A stretch of DNA of 64,000 bases from Crocodylus rhombifer (Eukaryota; Chordata; Crocodylia; Crocodylidae), in contig JAVSML010024629.1 of the NCBI GenBank assembly GCA_038503035.1, positions 73,799-137,798 of the forward strand, written 5' to 3'. Of the stretch, positions 26,695 through 38,120 are shown piece by piece. The translations under genes and the position numbers were made by a program. Within the stretch, counting starts at the first letter, position 1. Each line of letters opens with the position of its first letter. Under the pieces are notes generated by a model. It had not been told where the DNA came from, did not search any database, and saw only the letters and a program-made list of their open reading frames with translations.

Positions 26695-26800
26695 CTATTC
26701 TTGGTGCTAAGCTCTTTGAGGCAGAGACTGTCTTTGTTATGTATGTGTACAATGCCTATGTAATGGGGCCTCAATTCTCCAAGAACCACTACAATACAAA
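26695..26800. repeat. Conserved amniote dispersed repeat (CTCTTTGAGGCAGAGACTGTC motif)
   Basis: AAGCTCTTTGAGGCAGAGAC, GTCTTTGTTATGTATGTGTAC, CAATGCCTATGTAATGGGGC and CCACTACAATACAAAACAAG follow, in order, a repeat I know from turtle, bird and crocodilian DNA (GGGGCAGGGACTGTC ... CAGCGCCTAGCACAATGGGG ... TACCGTAATACAAATA), probably a LINE/SINE 3' tail. Confidence 0.65.
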
Positions 26801-26809
26801 ACAAGAACA

Positions 26810-29800
26810 ATTATTTCTTCTTCAATGAGCCACAGCTTTTCAATGGTATAATGAATGTATTCATAATGGCCTGAAGGACGTACATCATCCAAAAAGCATA
26901 TGTACAGATCTTCCAAGTAGCACATTACCTGCTCTTTACCAAAGTATTTCTACAGGGGTTGTAACTTACTGACTATAAAGCATTCTATTTGGGAAAGGAG
27001 ACTATAATGGTTAAGATTCAAATGAAAATAGTTTGTTCCTCTTAGCACTGGGTTTCCATTTTTTATCTTCTCCTTATGTTGCCTCTGTCTGAATACAAGA
27101 CAGCTGTGAAGCTGACTTAGATATCCCTGGAGCAATTTTCTTTTTTCTGACAAGAACTTGCCCATTTTGTTTGTATTCTGCAGTTCTGTGAACTTGCATC
27201 CCTTCACGCCCCCCAAAACTTCTTCAAGAATTATTTGATGGCCTAGTGATGTTATAAAGGAAATCAAGGCATTAAACAACAGGGGGGGAAAAAAAACAGT
27301 CTTATGGCAGTGCTTGCAGACCAGATGGATTTTTACACCAGGTCTTATAAACCCATCTCCACACTTTCAAAAATCTAATGGAGGGCAAACCAACTATTGC
27401 ACCTGACTGACCATATGAAAGTAGAGAACTCTCTTTATTTCTAACAGAACTACCTTCCCTTAAAAATTAACAAGGGTTTATACATACTTCAATGAATTAG
27501 AATCCCAAGGATAAGTGTCATTATTTTTCTTATTTTCTTTTCTAATACAGACTGGGTGTTACAGTTCTTTTGGCAATATCAACAGGTGTACTTGAGCAAA
27601 ATTATATTCCCATTGATTTCCAGGAAGCAAATCCAAATGTCATAAAATCCTTTGTATAAAAAATGAGAAAGATTTCTCCCTACTCCGTCAATGTAAATGT
27701 TGTAAATTATCAATAGAGCATATACAATTGACTCAGATCAACTAATAACATTAATCAAAGTAAAGCCAAATGAATACAGTTTAAAAGATCATTTATTTCT
27801 TCCTTTGTGTAATTAACAAAACAGAGTTCATACAGTGGTTTGGGTGAACAATGTTTAACCTGATTCCTTGAACACAAAGCCTTGGATATATGAATATAAA
27901 GAAATCTTCCTCTCTCTCCTGCCTTGGTCTTGATTGTAACATAAAAGGATTTTAAACTTTTTAATATACAACATTACTGAATTTTGTTTGTGCTCAAAGA
28001 ACATTACTAATATTTAAAAAATGTATTTTGTAGTTTAAATCTCTATATTTTCTAAAATGATGGATCATTTATTTCCTCATGTGTAACATAGAAATAAAAG
28101 TATTATGTGTTCTCTTCTTGTTGAAAAAAGAGTTTTAAAAGGAATTTAGGATACTAGCCATTTCTAAAACTTTGATTCTTCTTCTCATTATTTAGAAGCC
28201 TAGTTTCTCCTGTTTTTTCCTGACATGTTTGTGAACACTTTTCAACTAACATTAACTCATTTACTTCTCTGCTCCACTAACCTTTTCCAAGTCCACTGTG
28301 ACTGAGTGGTCTTCCTTGGCTCCTCCAGCCCACTCCCCACCCCCAGTAACACCTTCCTCATTTACAGTATGTTTTGGGGGGAAATGGAATTAAAACCTCT
28401 AATCTTAGAGTATATCTCCTTACAGCAGTTAAATTCCTATTTTTTTCTTCTTTAAAACTGTGATCTGCTGTACATTATTTGTTATAGCTTAAAATCTCCT
28501 AGTATTCTCTCATATTAGCATATTTTAGTATTTCATCTCACTGAACGTTATTTTTTACCCTTGTGTCTTATTTAAGCAAAACCCATTTACTTGACATCTA
28601 ATATTAACTACTACAATTTAAGAACCCATTTTTACTGCACTGAATGCATTTTGGAGCCGTAAGTTCCAAGTACTCCTCTCCTCTCATTTCAGTCAGAAAG
28701 GAGATGATCCAAGAAGGTTTCTCATATAGCAACAACCTTCCTTTTTTGAATCATAAAGTTGACCTCTCCCTAAATTATTCCTTTATTTATTCATCAGTAG
28801 ACTTATCAAACTCCTCCTCTCTTCAGAATATTGGCTTAGTCTTATTAAATATAAATGATTCCAGTTCTTCTTCTTTTTTTTTTTTTTTGGTTAGGATATC
28901 CCATGCACCAGAGAGCCTGCTCAAAAATGTAAGAAAGTCGTAAGACCACATCAGCATAGTTCCATGCTGTGGAACTATGGAAACATCCACATTAAAGCTT
29001 TCATGGGATTCATATAAACAACAAATGATTCAAATGTGGTTCCAAAAAATTTTGTTATTTGAGAGTGCTTAGCAGTAAACATAATTGTTAGTCACGTTAC
29101 ATTTTAATACGGATATCACTGGGGTTGAGCATAGCTATGCAAAGTGACTTTGGCCATCACTATTGTAATTATTTTTTTAAATTGAGCTGAATGAGGATCA
29201 GCTTCTCTTCTGTTTACTCTCGACATGGATACAGCCAATTAAACTATACACAGAATGGCAGTTTACTTTGTTGTTTTCTCTTGAACAAATGGTGACCAGA
29301 TTAAAGTATCAACAAAAGATGCTGACATATTAATCCTGTTCTTACTGTGATGACTGCTCATCCTGCACACAGGGCTTTCCAGATGGCTCCATGGGAATGG
29401 GGATGTTCAGGGGTGAGGGTAGGAAAGAAAAAAGCATTCCATACTGTTTGAAACACCTGCCTTCATATTTAAAATCTTCTAATATTCTCACCATCAGCTG
29501 TGCTATACCTTCATTAATAATTTTATAACACTAAATAAATATTATAAGAAAAATGTCTTTTCAACGTATACATTACCTTATCTTATGACTCGATGTAGTA
29601 GTAGTATTTATTTACAGCTTTCACTATAAAATGAAATTATATATAAACTTTTACATTATTTACATTTTTTGATAAAAGCAAACCATAAAATTATACTTTC
29701 TACCAGTTTTAAAAAAATTAAAACAAAACAAATTGCACAATGATACAAAAAAAACTTAGATAAAATTAAGCAGTGGACAATAAAGTAAAACAGGTGAAAT

Positions 29801-30260
29801 CACTTTGATTTTAGCTCTTATTCTTTGTGCATGTAACACAAATACACCTATGAAGTATACAACAGGCTGCAAGTTGTTAGAAAGAAGCAGATTTGTTTCC
29901 TCCGACCCCCATCAGTCCTGTATTTAAAATTTTATGCTAATGGGAAAATCCTCTCATTTCTTCATAAAAACAAACAGGACCAAACAGTTTATAAGTCATC
30001 GATCACATTCTTTCCACAAGAACATATACTGTCTGAATGTGGGGTCTTAATGCAACCTAAATTATTCCTTTATTTATCTGTTATCCCATGATAACAGATC
30101 TCAGTGAAGTGAATCACCGTCTAGTAATGGACTCTCATTGCCTGTAATTTTGTACCACACTTAGATAGGTTCTAAGCCAAATTAATATTTTATTAGTATC
30201 TCAAGAAAGGGGAAGTTCAAGGAAACCTCACTGCCTGTATATCTGTCTGTATGCTGCCAT
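26810..30260. other. Unique AT-rich stretch
   Basis: 3.4 kb without a recognised transposon or exon, the longest such run in the right two thirds of the window. Poly-T runs occur near 28875-28888. Nothing else can be supported from the bases alone. Confidence 0.6.
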
Positions 30261-30264
30261 CTTT

Positions 30265-30623
30265 GGCTGCTTACAGATGTTAAAAAAGCAACAACAAAAA
30301 ACAATGCTTTACTTTAAACTCCATGTGCTTCCGAGTTGAGCCCAGCACATGTCCAGGAGAGGCATTGCGTTAGTTGGACCCAGCTCATCCAACATCTGTA
30401 TAGATCAGGCATTTTAGTGGGACTTTTATCTAATAGCTGATTGAATCGGCTTTAGATAAAAGTGCCAAAAGCCCCACTGAAGCACCCAGACTATACAGAC
30501 ATTGTGGAGCTGGGTCAAAATAATGTACTGCTTCTTCCAGTAAAGTGGAGAAGTGGAGTTTGGGGTAGGAGGGAGGAGGGTTTTTTTGTTTTGGTTTGGT
30601 TTTTTTTACATCTGTAAGCAGCC
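30265..30623. mobile_element. Palindromic MITE, 359 bp, 3-bp TTT target duplication
   Basis: Starts GGCTGCTTACAGATGTTAAA and ends with its inverse (ACATCTGTAAGCAGCC); the outer 16 bases are a perfect terminal inverted repeat. TTT flanks both sides. The inner arms also pair: GACCCAGCTC (30377) with GAGCTGGGTC (30507), and ACTTTTATCTAA (30422) with its complement at 30452. The whole element therefore folds on a centre near 30442. No coding capacity. The 3-bp duplication suggests a PIF/Harbinger-like mover, but that is inference. Confidence 0.85.
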
Positions 30624-30829
30624 TTTAAAACAAATTTATGTCCTGTTAAACATGCAGGGGGAATTCTGTGTCAGTGATTCTTAGTTTATTTACCAGGCTA
30701 TTTATCTGGAGAATAAAAGTATCATTTAATCATCCAAACAAGTGTTTATTTGGAAAAAGAGGCTTCTCAAGTGTACTTCTCAGGGCATCTGGTAGGCATC
30801 AAAGATCCAATTTTCATGCAATAATTTTA

Positions 30830-31512
30830 ACTTCTTAATTGAGCTAAGGTGCTCACGTTAATCAGTCCCAACCCAGAGCATGAGAGGCTCCCATTGTAAA
30901 ATAAGGTAGAGATAAAAGCTGTCTTTGTAAAGTTATTAAAGATCTTCTCTTTTTTAGTGAACCATGGGATCAGTGCCCCAGAGTTGCACTTGATACAGTA
31001 AGTACTTTATATATATATCTTTAGTGCTGCCAGTACCACCTTCCTACCTATCTTATTGCAAAAGAATAAAACTCCACCCAACACTTGTTTCACTCATGTG
31101 CTTTGACTTGCAATGTGCTCAGTCCAGCTCAGATTTTTATTAAAATAGATTCCAAGGTATTTAAATGAAGACACTAACTTATTTTCCTGTAAAAGCCAAA
31201 CTCATTTCCTCCTTTCAGTACTAAAACCCAACACCTAGGATTTAGCATTCCTGATTTCCAAGCTATCTGAGGCTGCTGAAAAGCATCTAATAACATTTGA
31301 AGGCCTATTTGGGATTGTGATATTAATAATGTGGCATCTGCATAAATCAAGACAAGTATAGGGTCATTCAATACCATAGGTGCATGGTACTAATTCTCTG
31401 TTAGCTCTGTTAATTTATACTCGTTATACATCAAGTATAAATTAAAAAGTAAAAAAAGCAAGCAAACATCACTGTTGTACCACTGTCTTAGTTGGCAAAC
31501 TACCGAACAGAG
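30830..31512 (-). mobile_element. Fossil non-CR1 LINE, reverse transcriptase C-terminal half
   Basis: The minus strand reads, with stops and a frameshift, LLFLLFNLYLMYNEYK, then PILVLIYADATLLISQSQIG (catalytic YADD changed to YADA), LQMLLDAFQQ, then SSFKYLGIYFNKNLSWTEHI and a later block with LWGTDPMVH. This order (FNLYxxD, YADD, SQxxxGLQ, YLGxxF...LSW) is that of a non-LTR retrotransposon RT distinct from CR1; I cannot name the clade. Dead: catalytic Asp lost and stops present. Sense to WASF3. Confidence 0.75.
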
Positions 31513-31939
31513 CACCATCAATCCCCCTAACGCACCCCAGGTGCTATATTTGAATATTAAGTAAAGATTAATTGTATGAGAGCATTATCCACTGGCTTAA
31601 GATTGATGCTATACTCAGTATTTTTAAATACTCAGGCTATGCGCATTTATTTCCGCAGTACAAACAGCCATTTTCTCCTTACATTTCTTCCTTCAAATAC
31701 ATTTTCCTAAAATCATACAGTATTCTGCAAATACTTAGTATGCTGAATGTTCACAATGGTGCCTAATTTCTCAATTACTCGCATACTCTTAAATTCCTCA
31801 GTTAGATATAAAGATACATTTATATTCTTAAATTATATGGCTATAGGTATATTCTTATGATTCTTAAGATATAGATATATCCTTAAATTCCTCACTTAGA
31901 TATTCCTTAAATATAAACGCTGTGCAAACAAGATTACCT

Positions 31940-32178
31940 TCTCTGAGTGCATCCCTATGAGAAGGAAAGTGCATTTCCCCAGGAACAAACAGCAGCGGCA
32001 CCATGTGTAGCTGCTAGTCGTCCCCAGGGAACATCTATGCATGTGTGCTCTGGCACGTGGCAGTTTAACCCAGGTCGGGTAGAGGTAGCACATGGGCTGG
32101 CCCTACCAACCTTAACTGGGGTCCTGGGAGCCTCTGGGGCCTGCAGCCATGGAGATCCTGCAGCAGGGAGCCTGGCCA
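31940..32178 (+). repeat. Dispersed repeat 'X', left part
   Basis: Contains GTGCATTTCCCCAGGAACAA and CTAGTCGTCCCCAGGGAACA, which match the inverted 51.58-51.68 kb segment (ATGCATTCCCTAGGGAC on its minus strand). GC-rich, non-coding, family unknown. It is broken at 32178 by the 293-bp copy of the RT fossil. Confidence 0.7.
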
Positions 32179-32471
32179 ACTAAAACCCAACACCTAGGAT
32201 TTAGCATTCCTGATTTCCAAGCTATCTGAGGCTGCTGAAAAGCATCTAATAACATTTGAAGGCCTATTTGGGATTGTGATATTAATAATGTGGCATCTGC
32301 ATAAATCAAGACAAGTATAGGGTCATTCAATACCATAGGTGCATGGTACTAATTCTCTGTTAGCTCTGTTAATTTATACTCGTTATACATCAAGTATAAA
32401 TTAAAAAGTAAAAAAAGCAAGCAAACATCACTGTTGTACCACTGTCTTAGTTGGCAAACTACCAAATAGAG
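32179..32471 (-). repeat. Second copy of the 293-bp RT-fossil segment
   Basis: Base for base the same as 31220-31512 (constant offset 959, no indels), differing at two positions near the right end. It carries the same YADA-containing RT scrap. Sharp breaks at both ends: the left flank is repeat X ending GCCTGGCCA, the right flank is repeat X resuming GTGGCTCTGGCTGGCCAGG. Confidence 0.93.
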
Positions 32472-32705
32472 TGGCTCTGGCTGGCCAGGCTCCAGTTTCG
32501 GGGAGCACGCAGTGCTGCCACATGCGCCACCCCGTTTTTTTTTAAAGTGCAAGTTTTTTTGACACCAGGATCTTTCAATGTCAAACCCCCCACGGCCCCA
32601 ACCCCCAACACTGCAAATCAGCAGTGCGGGGAACACCTGCATGTGTGGTGCATGCAGCGCTGCATACTGCACATTCCTGCTTGTCTGGACTCTCACCCTC
32701 TGTGG
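32472..32705 (+). repeat. Dispersed repeat 'X', right part
   Basis: GGCTCTGGCTGGCCAGGCTCC, then GACACCAGGATC and CATGCAGCGCTGC, are all found in the same order on the minus strand of 51.33-51.48 kb. There the two parts of X are joined without the 293-bp insert. Confidence 0.7.
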
Positions 32706-32979
32706 CTAGATTAAGATTGTACATATAACATTAAGACTTTACATTTGTGTGCTCCATAATTAAAATATAATCACTGCTTTGTAATTACGTTTACCACAGT
32801 GTCATCTTTTCTATCACTTCTTTCCTTTAATTGTTTTCCTAATTAGGGCTTGAGCAAAAGTTTGCTGAGGCCTTTCCACTCTGCTTCAATGAACTTTGTA
32901 TCAGGGCTGTTAATAACATGCATTTACATAGAAATTAGAAATAAATGTAATTCAATAGTCACAAACTCTTGGAAGGCAT

Positions 32980-33205
32980 TTTTAGGTTAGCCATAAGGAA
33001 AAACTTCTTTACTGCCTGAGTCCCCAGGACCTGGAATAGACTCTCCCAGAGGTGGTACAGGCACCTACTCTGAATTCCTTAAGTAACACCTGGATGCCTT
33101 TCTTGCTGGGATCATCTGACCCCTGCTGACTGCTTGCCCTTTCGGCAGGGGGCTGGACCCGATGATCTTGCAAGGTCCCTTCCAGCCCTAATGTCTATGA
33201 AATCC
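32980..33205 (+). mobile_element. CR1 LINE 3' end, short copy
   Basis: Starts TTAGCCATAAGGAAAAACTTC and follows the last ORF2 codons and 3' UTR of the young CR1 type (GGTACAGGCACCTACTCTG, GGGGCTGGACCCGATGATCTT) to AATGTCTATGAAAT. Only one tail unit; more diverged than the 6.9, 54.1 and 61.5 kb copies. Confidence 0.9.
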
Positions 33206-34284
33206 CACCAGGTATCTGAATTAATTTCAGGAGAATTATCTAAGGAATATATTCTATGATCAAGATTCTATTCCATTGCCCCTTGTAGGGGTCAGGCAGG
33301 GAAAAAAACTAAACCAAAAGGCTACTTATTATTTTCAGCTTCATTTTTGTTTTAATTGGAGAGTTTGTTATAATATATGTTCCAACTCCAAGCATTACAC
33401 AGCAGAAACTACTTGAAATGTTTGTTTCCTTGTAGAAATAGAGCATTTAATTTTTACTTTTGGCTCCTGAGCCCCAAGAGGTGACAGCAGTGAATGCAAA
33501 AATAATAAATTATGAGATTACTGGTTATGGAACCCTTAGTAGAAAATTGGTTTCTTAGGAGTTCTACTAAATTTACTTTCACATATACATCAATTTTTGT
33601 GAATTTTAAAGTGACAATATTGGATGTCTAATGTCCACTGTGTGAGGACAGAAATACAAACATGATAAAGCAATGGAGAATAGACCATACCCCTTAATAG
33701 TTCCCCTAAATCATAAATAACTTTCTAATCCCTTTAACCCCTTCTGGTACCCATGGCATCATACATCCCCTTCAGATATTCAGAAAGTTAGAGAGAGGAA
33801 TCTATGACTACTTTTAAAGCAGTAAGAGGCATTTTTGCCAGACATCTTCTCATTTATTTGGGAGAGAGCTTGAAGAGGTGTTTTCAGGATCCCCCTTTGG
33901 GATGAAATTTCCCCTACTTTGTCTTAAACTCAAAGAAAAAGTATTTGGAAAGATGATGCAAAAAAATACCAGAGAATCCATGTTTGAGTTAGATAAGTAT
34001 AACAAAAGTATCCCCCTTTATAAATTTTCTATTTACTCAAAAACGCCGGAAGTTTAAAATTGCATAGTTCACGTCTCTGTCCATCAGTATGCTATTGTTC
34101 TTCATCTAATTATGAACAAAACTAATTTAGTGATTTCTGGCATTTAAACAGAAGTCAAACTAAATGCACTTGCAACTGTGTCCAAATACAATATATAGCA
34201 CATACCTCATACTAGCACATTGCTGTTTAATGTACCGGCAGTGCAATACGTAAGTTACAACCATATGGAGTTGGCAGGACACCT

Positions 34285-35700
34285 TGGCTAAGTATAGACA
34301 GTCAAAAAGCCCAAGGCTGAATTGATTCAGTCTTTGCAGGTTAGTCTAAGCTGTACAGATTGAGCCAATTAGCAAATAAAACACACATCCACTTTTGATT
34401 CAGGAAATACAGCCACAACTGCAGTGGCTCAAGCCAGAAGCTGAAGGATGCCTGCCAACTACTGCTAAAGGGAAAGAAAGACAGAAGCCCTCCAAGGTTG
34501 TCACCCCCGGCTCCAGAGGAGGAGGCATGGCCAGGCACCAGCCAAGGGCTAGCACAATGGAGAGTGGGGTTTAAATTCTCTTCCTGGCCCACACAGGACT
34601 CTTACCAAGGTCTGCAGGAAGGGGGCAGGAGGGCAGTGTCTGCCAGGCTTCTGCCCCTTCCCCCTCCCCCAATCCCCGCTGGAGGGAGGTGAGGGCAGCC
34701 ACTGCCAGACTGAGGAGAGGGGTGGTGGAAAAGGTAGTATTGAATTCATAAAAGCTTGAGCAAGAATAGCCCTTTCTCTGAGGCGAGCATGTATTGAACA
34801 CAGCACTTTGCAACCGCGAGCACATGACAGAACCATCAAAAACCTTTGCCTAAGCTAAGATACAGCCCAGTAAAATACAGTGTAATCTAACTTCAAATGG
34901 AATGTAAGAAACCAGAACAACAAGAGAAATCCTTGCATAAGTCTTACATAATCCTGAGGACAAAGTGTCTCCTTACAGCCTGATATTCAAAAAGTCCTTG
35001 CTTAGGTATTCCAGTCTCCCACCTTTTACAAGTTCTGCCTTATAACGTAAAAGTAGTTCTCTGCTTTCTTTGGACACACCAGCTCAAGCTGTCTACAACA
35101 GCTTTCTCCTTCTCCAGCATGTGCATGTGATGATTGTGCCAGGTCTTTGCCAACACCTCCCACCTGTCAGTCTGGTCCTGCAGGGCTTGGCACCAGTACC
35201 CTAAGTTGGGGAAGGGGGGACTAAAGCACCAGCAGGGGGTTGCCTGGGGGAGAGCAGTTCCTCTCAGGCTGTTACCCCACCACCACCCTATGTCCCCACC
35301 CCACCCCCCTGCTCCAGAGGGGAAATGTCTGGCAGGGGCTGCCCCCACCCCCAGGCAGACCCAGCTGCAGACACCAGCCAGGTTACCCACCCCCATCCCC
35401 TTGTCAGCCAGCCCTCACTGCTCTGGCTACAAAGCAGAGGAGACAGCACAGCCCAGCCCAGGGCTGCAAAGCATGCTGGGATGCAGGGGGAGTCTGATTC
35501 AACTTCAGCCAGGAAAGGGTCTGGGACAAAAGTTCCATTAACCAGTTTGACCCAGATCAGTTAAGTCTGATACTACATTCAACCAGGTTTATCTCAAACC
35601 ACTTTTGGCTATTTTGGTCCGATACAGACTTAAACTAGTTTCTGATCACTTAAACCAGTTTATGTACAACTTCTGTCTCTAGCCCTTAAGATTCAAGCCA
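34285..35700. mobile_element. Possible large non-autonomous DNA element (copy 1)
   Basis: The left end has TATAGACAGTCAAAAAGCCC followed by about 120 bp shared with 37344-37460. The right end read on the other strand begins GGGCTAGAGACAGAAGTTG, loosely resembling the left end. Between them is a GC-rich core (34500-35500) in which overlapping open frames are a composition effect. The sequence at 35510-35690, rich in AACCAGTTT/TTTAAACC motifs, is a dispersed reptile-type repeat. Boundaries and superfamily are uncertain. Confidence 0.45.
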
Positions 35701-36897
35701 TTCCACACAATCCCCACTTAGATGTACAAGTTACATAAAATCAATATAAGTTTGCAGTTAGTTTGCCCAGGTCAAGTTTGCAATTAGAAAAAAAAAGCCT
35801 TTTTGTTGGCAGTCAATGAGAGACAATGAATATGTAAATTTTAAACATATAATGAATCTCTGAAAAGGTTAAATAATTCATTTTTATTAGCTGAGCTTTT
35901 TCTTAGTGGTGTGTATAAGAAGATGCTAGCACATACAATGTAATGTTGTCTTCTCTACCTCTAGAACACTTATTTCTATTAATAGGGTCAATTCACAAAA
36001 TTTGCAACTGCCTGAATTCTGGGGCAAGCAGGAAGCAAACAATAAGGATTTAAGTTTTCCTGAATTTGCTGGAACCTTATCTTTAAGATTTCATTTCTTA
36101 TTCCCAGCAAGAAAAAACACACACGAGCAAAAATCCGAGGATCCCAGTGATTTCCTTTCCCTTGTTTCTACAAGAGTGCATAAAAACCCAAGTTGCCAAT
36201 GACAATTCAGCCAGCACTGGATCCACTACTACTCAGAAAATGCTCTCATTATGACTTATTTCCTTCACCTTGAATCAGCTTGTGTGGCAGCCCAGACGTC
36301 TTGTATTCACTCGTCAGTTTGAAGCTCCCATACAGAAACCTGCTGGCCCCACTGCTATATTTTCTTTCTTCAGTGGCCCAAAGTCCCTCTGAACATTTCC
36401 CTAGCTGTCAAATACTATTACTTCAATATTTAGGGAAGTGGGTGGCATTTAGGAGAGTGGATGACCACATGCTATCTCTCCCTGTGCCCAGACAGATCCA
36501 GAGGCAGCAGTGCTATGGAAACAGTCAAGCTGCATCTAAAACAGTCCATAGTTTAGACACCGTACAATGCAGAGATACTTAAGAATCCTGCCCCTCCATA
36601 CCTCTTAGCCTACCATAGACGAGAGGGTTCTGCTTCAGTGTTGTGCAGCACTAGTTAAATAACAGCATTAAGAGAAAAGTGCTACTTACAGAATCCTACT
36701 ATTTAAACCCCTACTGAACCATAACATCTTCTGCAAGTTCCTTTCTTACACTAAGGATTGTCCTAGCATTGTCCTACTTATCTAATGAGATTTGATAAGA
36801 TTACAGTTCAAGACAGCATGACCACAGGCACACAAATACCTTGGTAATCTGCAGTGATGAGGAAGGGAAGACAGAAAGCATACAGGATAGTTTAGAG

Positions 36898-37140
36898 CAG
36901 TGGTGGCAAACCTTTTCATCCAGCAGGCCAGTGTCTGGTCCCTCTGCAGGCTGGATTCGGCCGGTGGACCCAATCTAGTAACTGGGGCAGGCACAGCAAG
37001 GCCCCTTCGGCAGTGCAGAGGAGGACAGGGCACAGGAAGCAACCTGGCCTGATCCATTTCTGTGGGGGCGGGAGGGAGGGGGTACACGTGTGGCCCAGCC
37101 CAATAGCAGGAAGGGGGCATGGCCCAACCCAATGGGAGGA
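36898..37140. mobile_element. hAT-like element, left end
   Basis: CAGTGGTGGCAAACCTTTTC followed by GGCTGGATTCGGCCGGTGG has the hAT terminus form. The preceding octamer is gtttagag, the same octamer that precedes the 10980 element. No convincing right end was found; the right limit is approximate. Confidence 0.5.
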
Positions 37141-37343
37141 AGTTAAATTTGTTAGATTTTTTTTGCACATGTAAACTTCAAACTTATGCCTTGCTAACTT
37201 AGATTTATCCTATTTAACAGTGTCTTACTGGATTCCAAGTGTTTGGGATATCTGCCTGGGTCAGAGCACGTTTTAACATTATTGCTGTCACATTCTTTAG
37301 GATTCGCCATGAAGAGAACATGGAGTTTAAATCCTCACAATTA

Positions 37344-38120
37344 AATACAGACAGTCAAAAAGCCTGAGGCAGAATCAATTCCATCTACGCAGCTTCCTCT
37401 AAGCTGCACAGACTGAACCAATAACGAACTGAACTAACATTCAGTTTTCAACTGGGAAAGCCAGTAGAAGGCCTGCACTGACCCAGGCCAGTAGGCAGGG
37501 GACACTAGACTGTATTTCCCAGCCTACTGGCCATTCTAGCCCAGCCAAGTAGAGCTGTCCCCAGTTGGCTCCCCAACATTTGCCCCCAACTCCCTGCTGT
37601 CCCCCCCCCGTTCAAAGTGCTGGCCCACCTTGAGGGAGCCTCCTTCAGCCCGGGGGGGGGGGGGGTGGATTAAGGGAAATTCTCCCCCTCCTGCTTGCTT
37701 CAGGCACTACCACAGAGAGGAAGGAGTTCTTTGGACTAGGTGCCTGCCTGTAACTATGAAACTATGAAGCCAGGGAGCCACTGCCTTATGGAGTTCCCCT
37801 CATCCCAGCCTGAGGGGCCCCAGCCCAGGACAACCCAGGGGAGCTGAGGGGAATTCTCCTCTCTAGCTCCCCCATGCCTCAGCCACTACCACAGGAGGGA
37901 GGGAGAAGGAATCCCCTCCTGCCCTGGGGAGCTTCCTCTGACCCCAGCCCAGGGTCCCCAAGCCTGGAGCAGCCCTAATGAGGTGAGGGGAATTCTTCCC
38001 TTCCCCCTGCCCCACAGCTGCTTACCTGGGCCACTGAGTCCCAGGGACAGCCAGGGCAGCCTCAGGGAATGGAGGGGAATTCTCCCTCTCCTGCTTCCCC
38101 CCAGCAGCTTTCCTCAGACT
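37344..38120. repeat. Copy 2 of the 34.3-kb element start plus degenerate GC-rich tandem repeat
   Basis: ATACAGACAGTCAAAAAGCC and about 110 bp after it match 34290-34400. It then becomes a GC-rich tract with four occurrences of a GGGGAATTCTCC-like box (37674, 37848, 37987 and 38074), each in a similar neighbourhood (GCTGAGG before, CTCCTGCTTCCC / CTACCACAG after). The units are irregular (174, 139 and 87 bases). A run of 14 G at 37652-37665 is a likely assembly weak spot. Confidence 0.6.

Noticed and set aside
37652..37665. G14 run as a functional quadruplex
   Set aside because: A homopolymer of this length is more likely slippage or assembly noise; not enough to call a regulatory feature.
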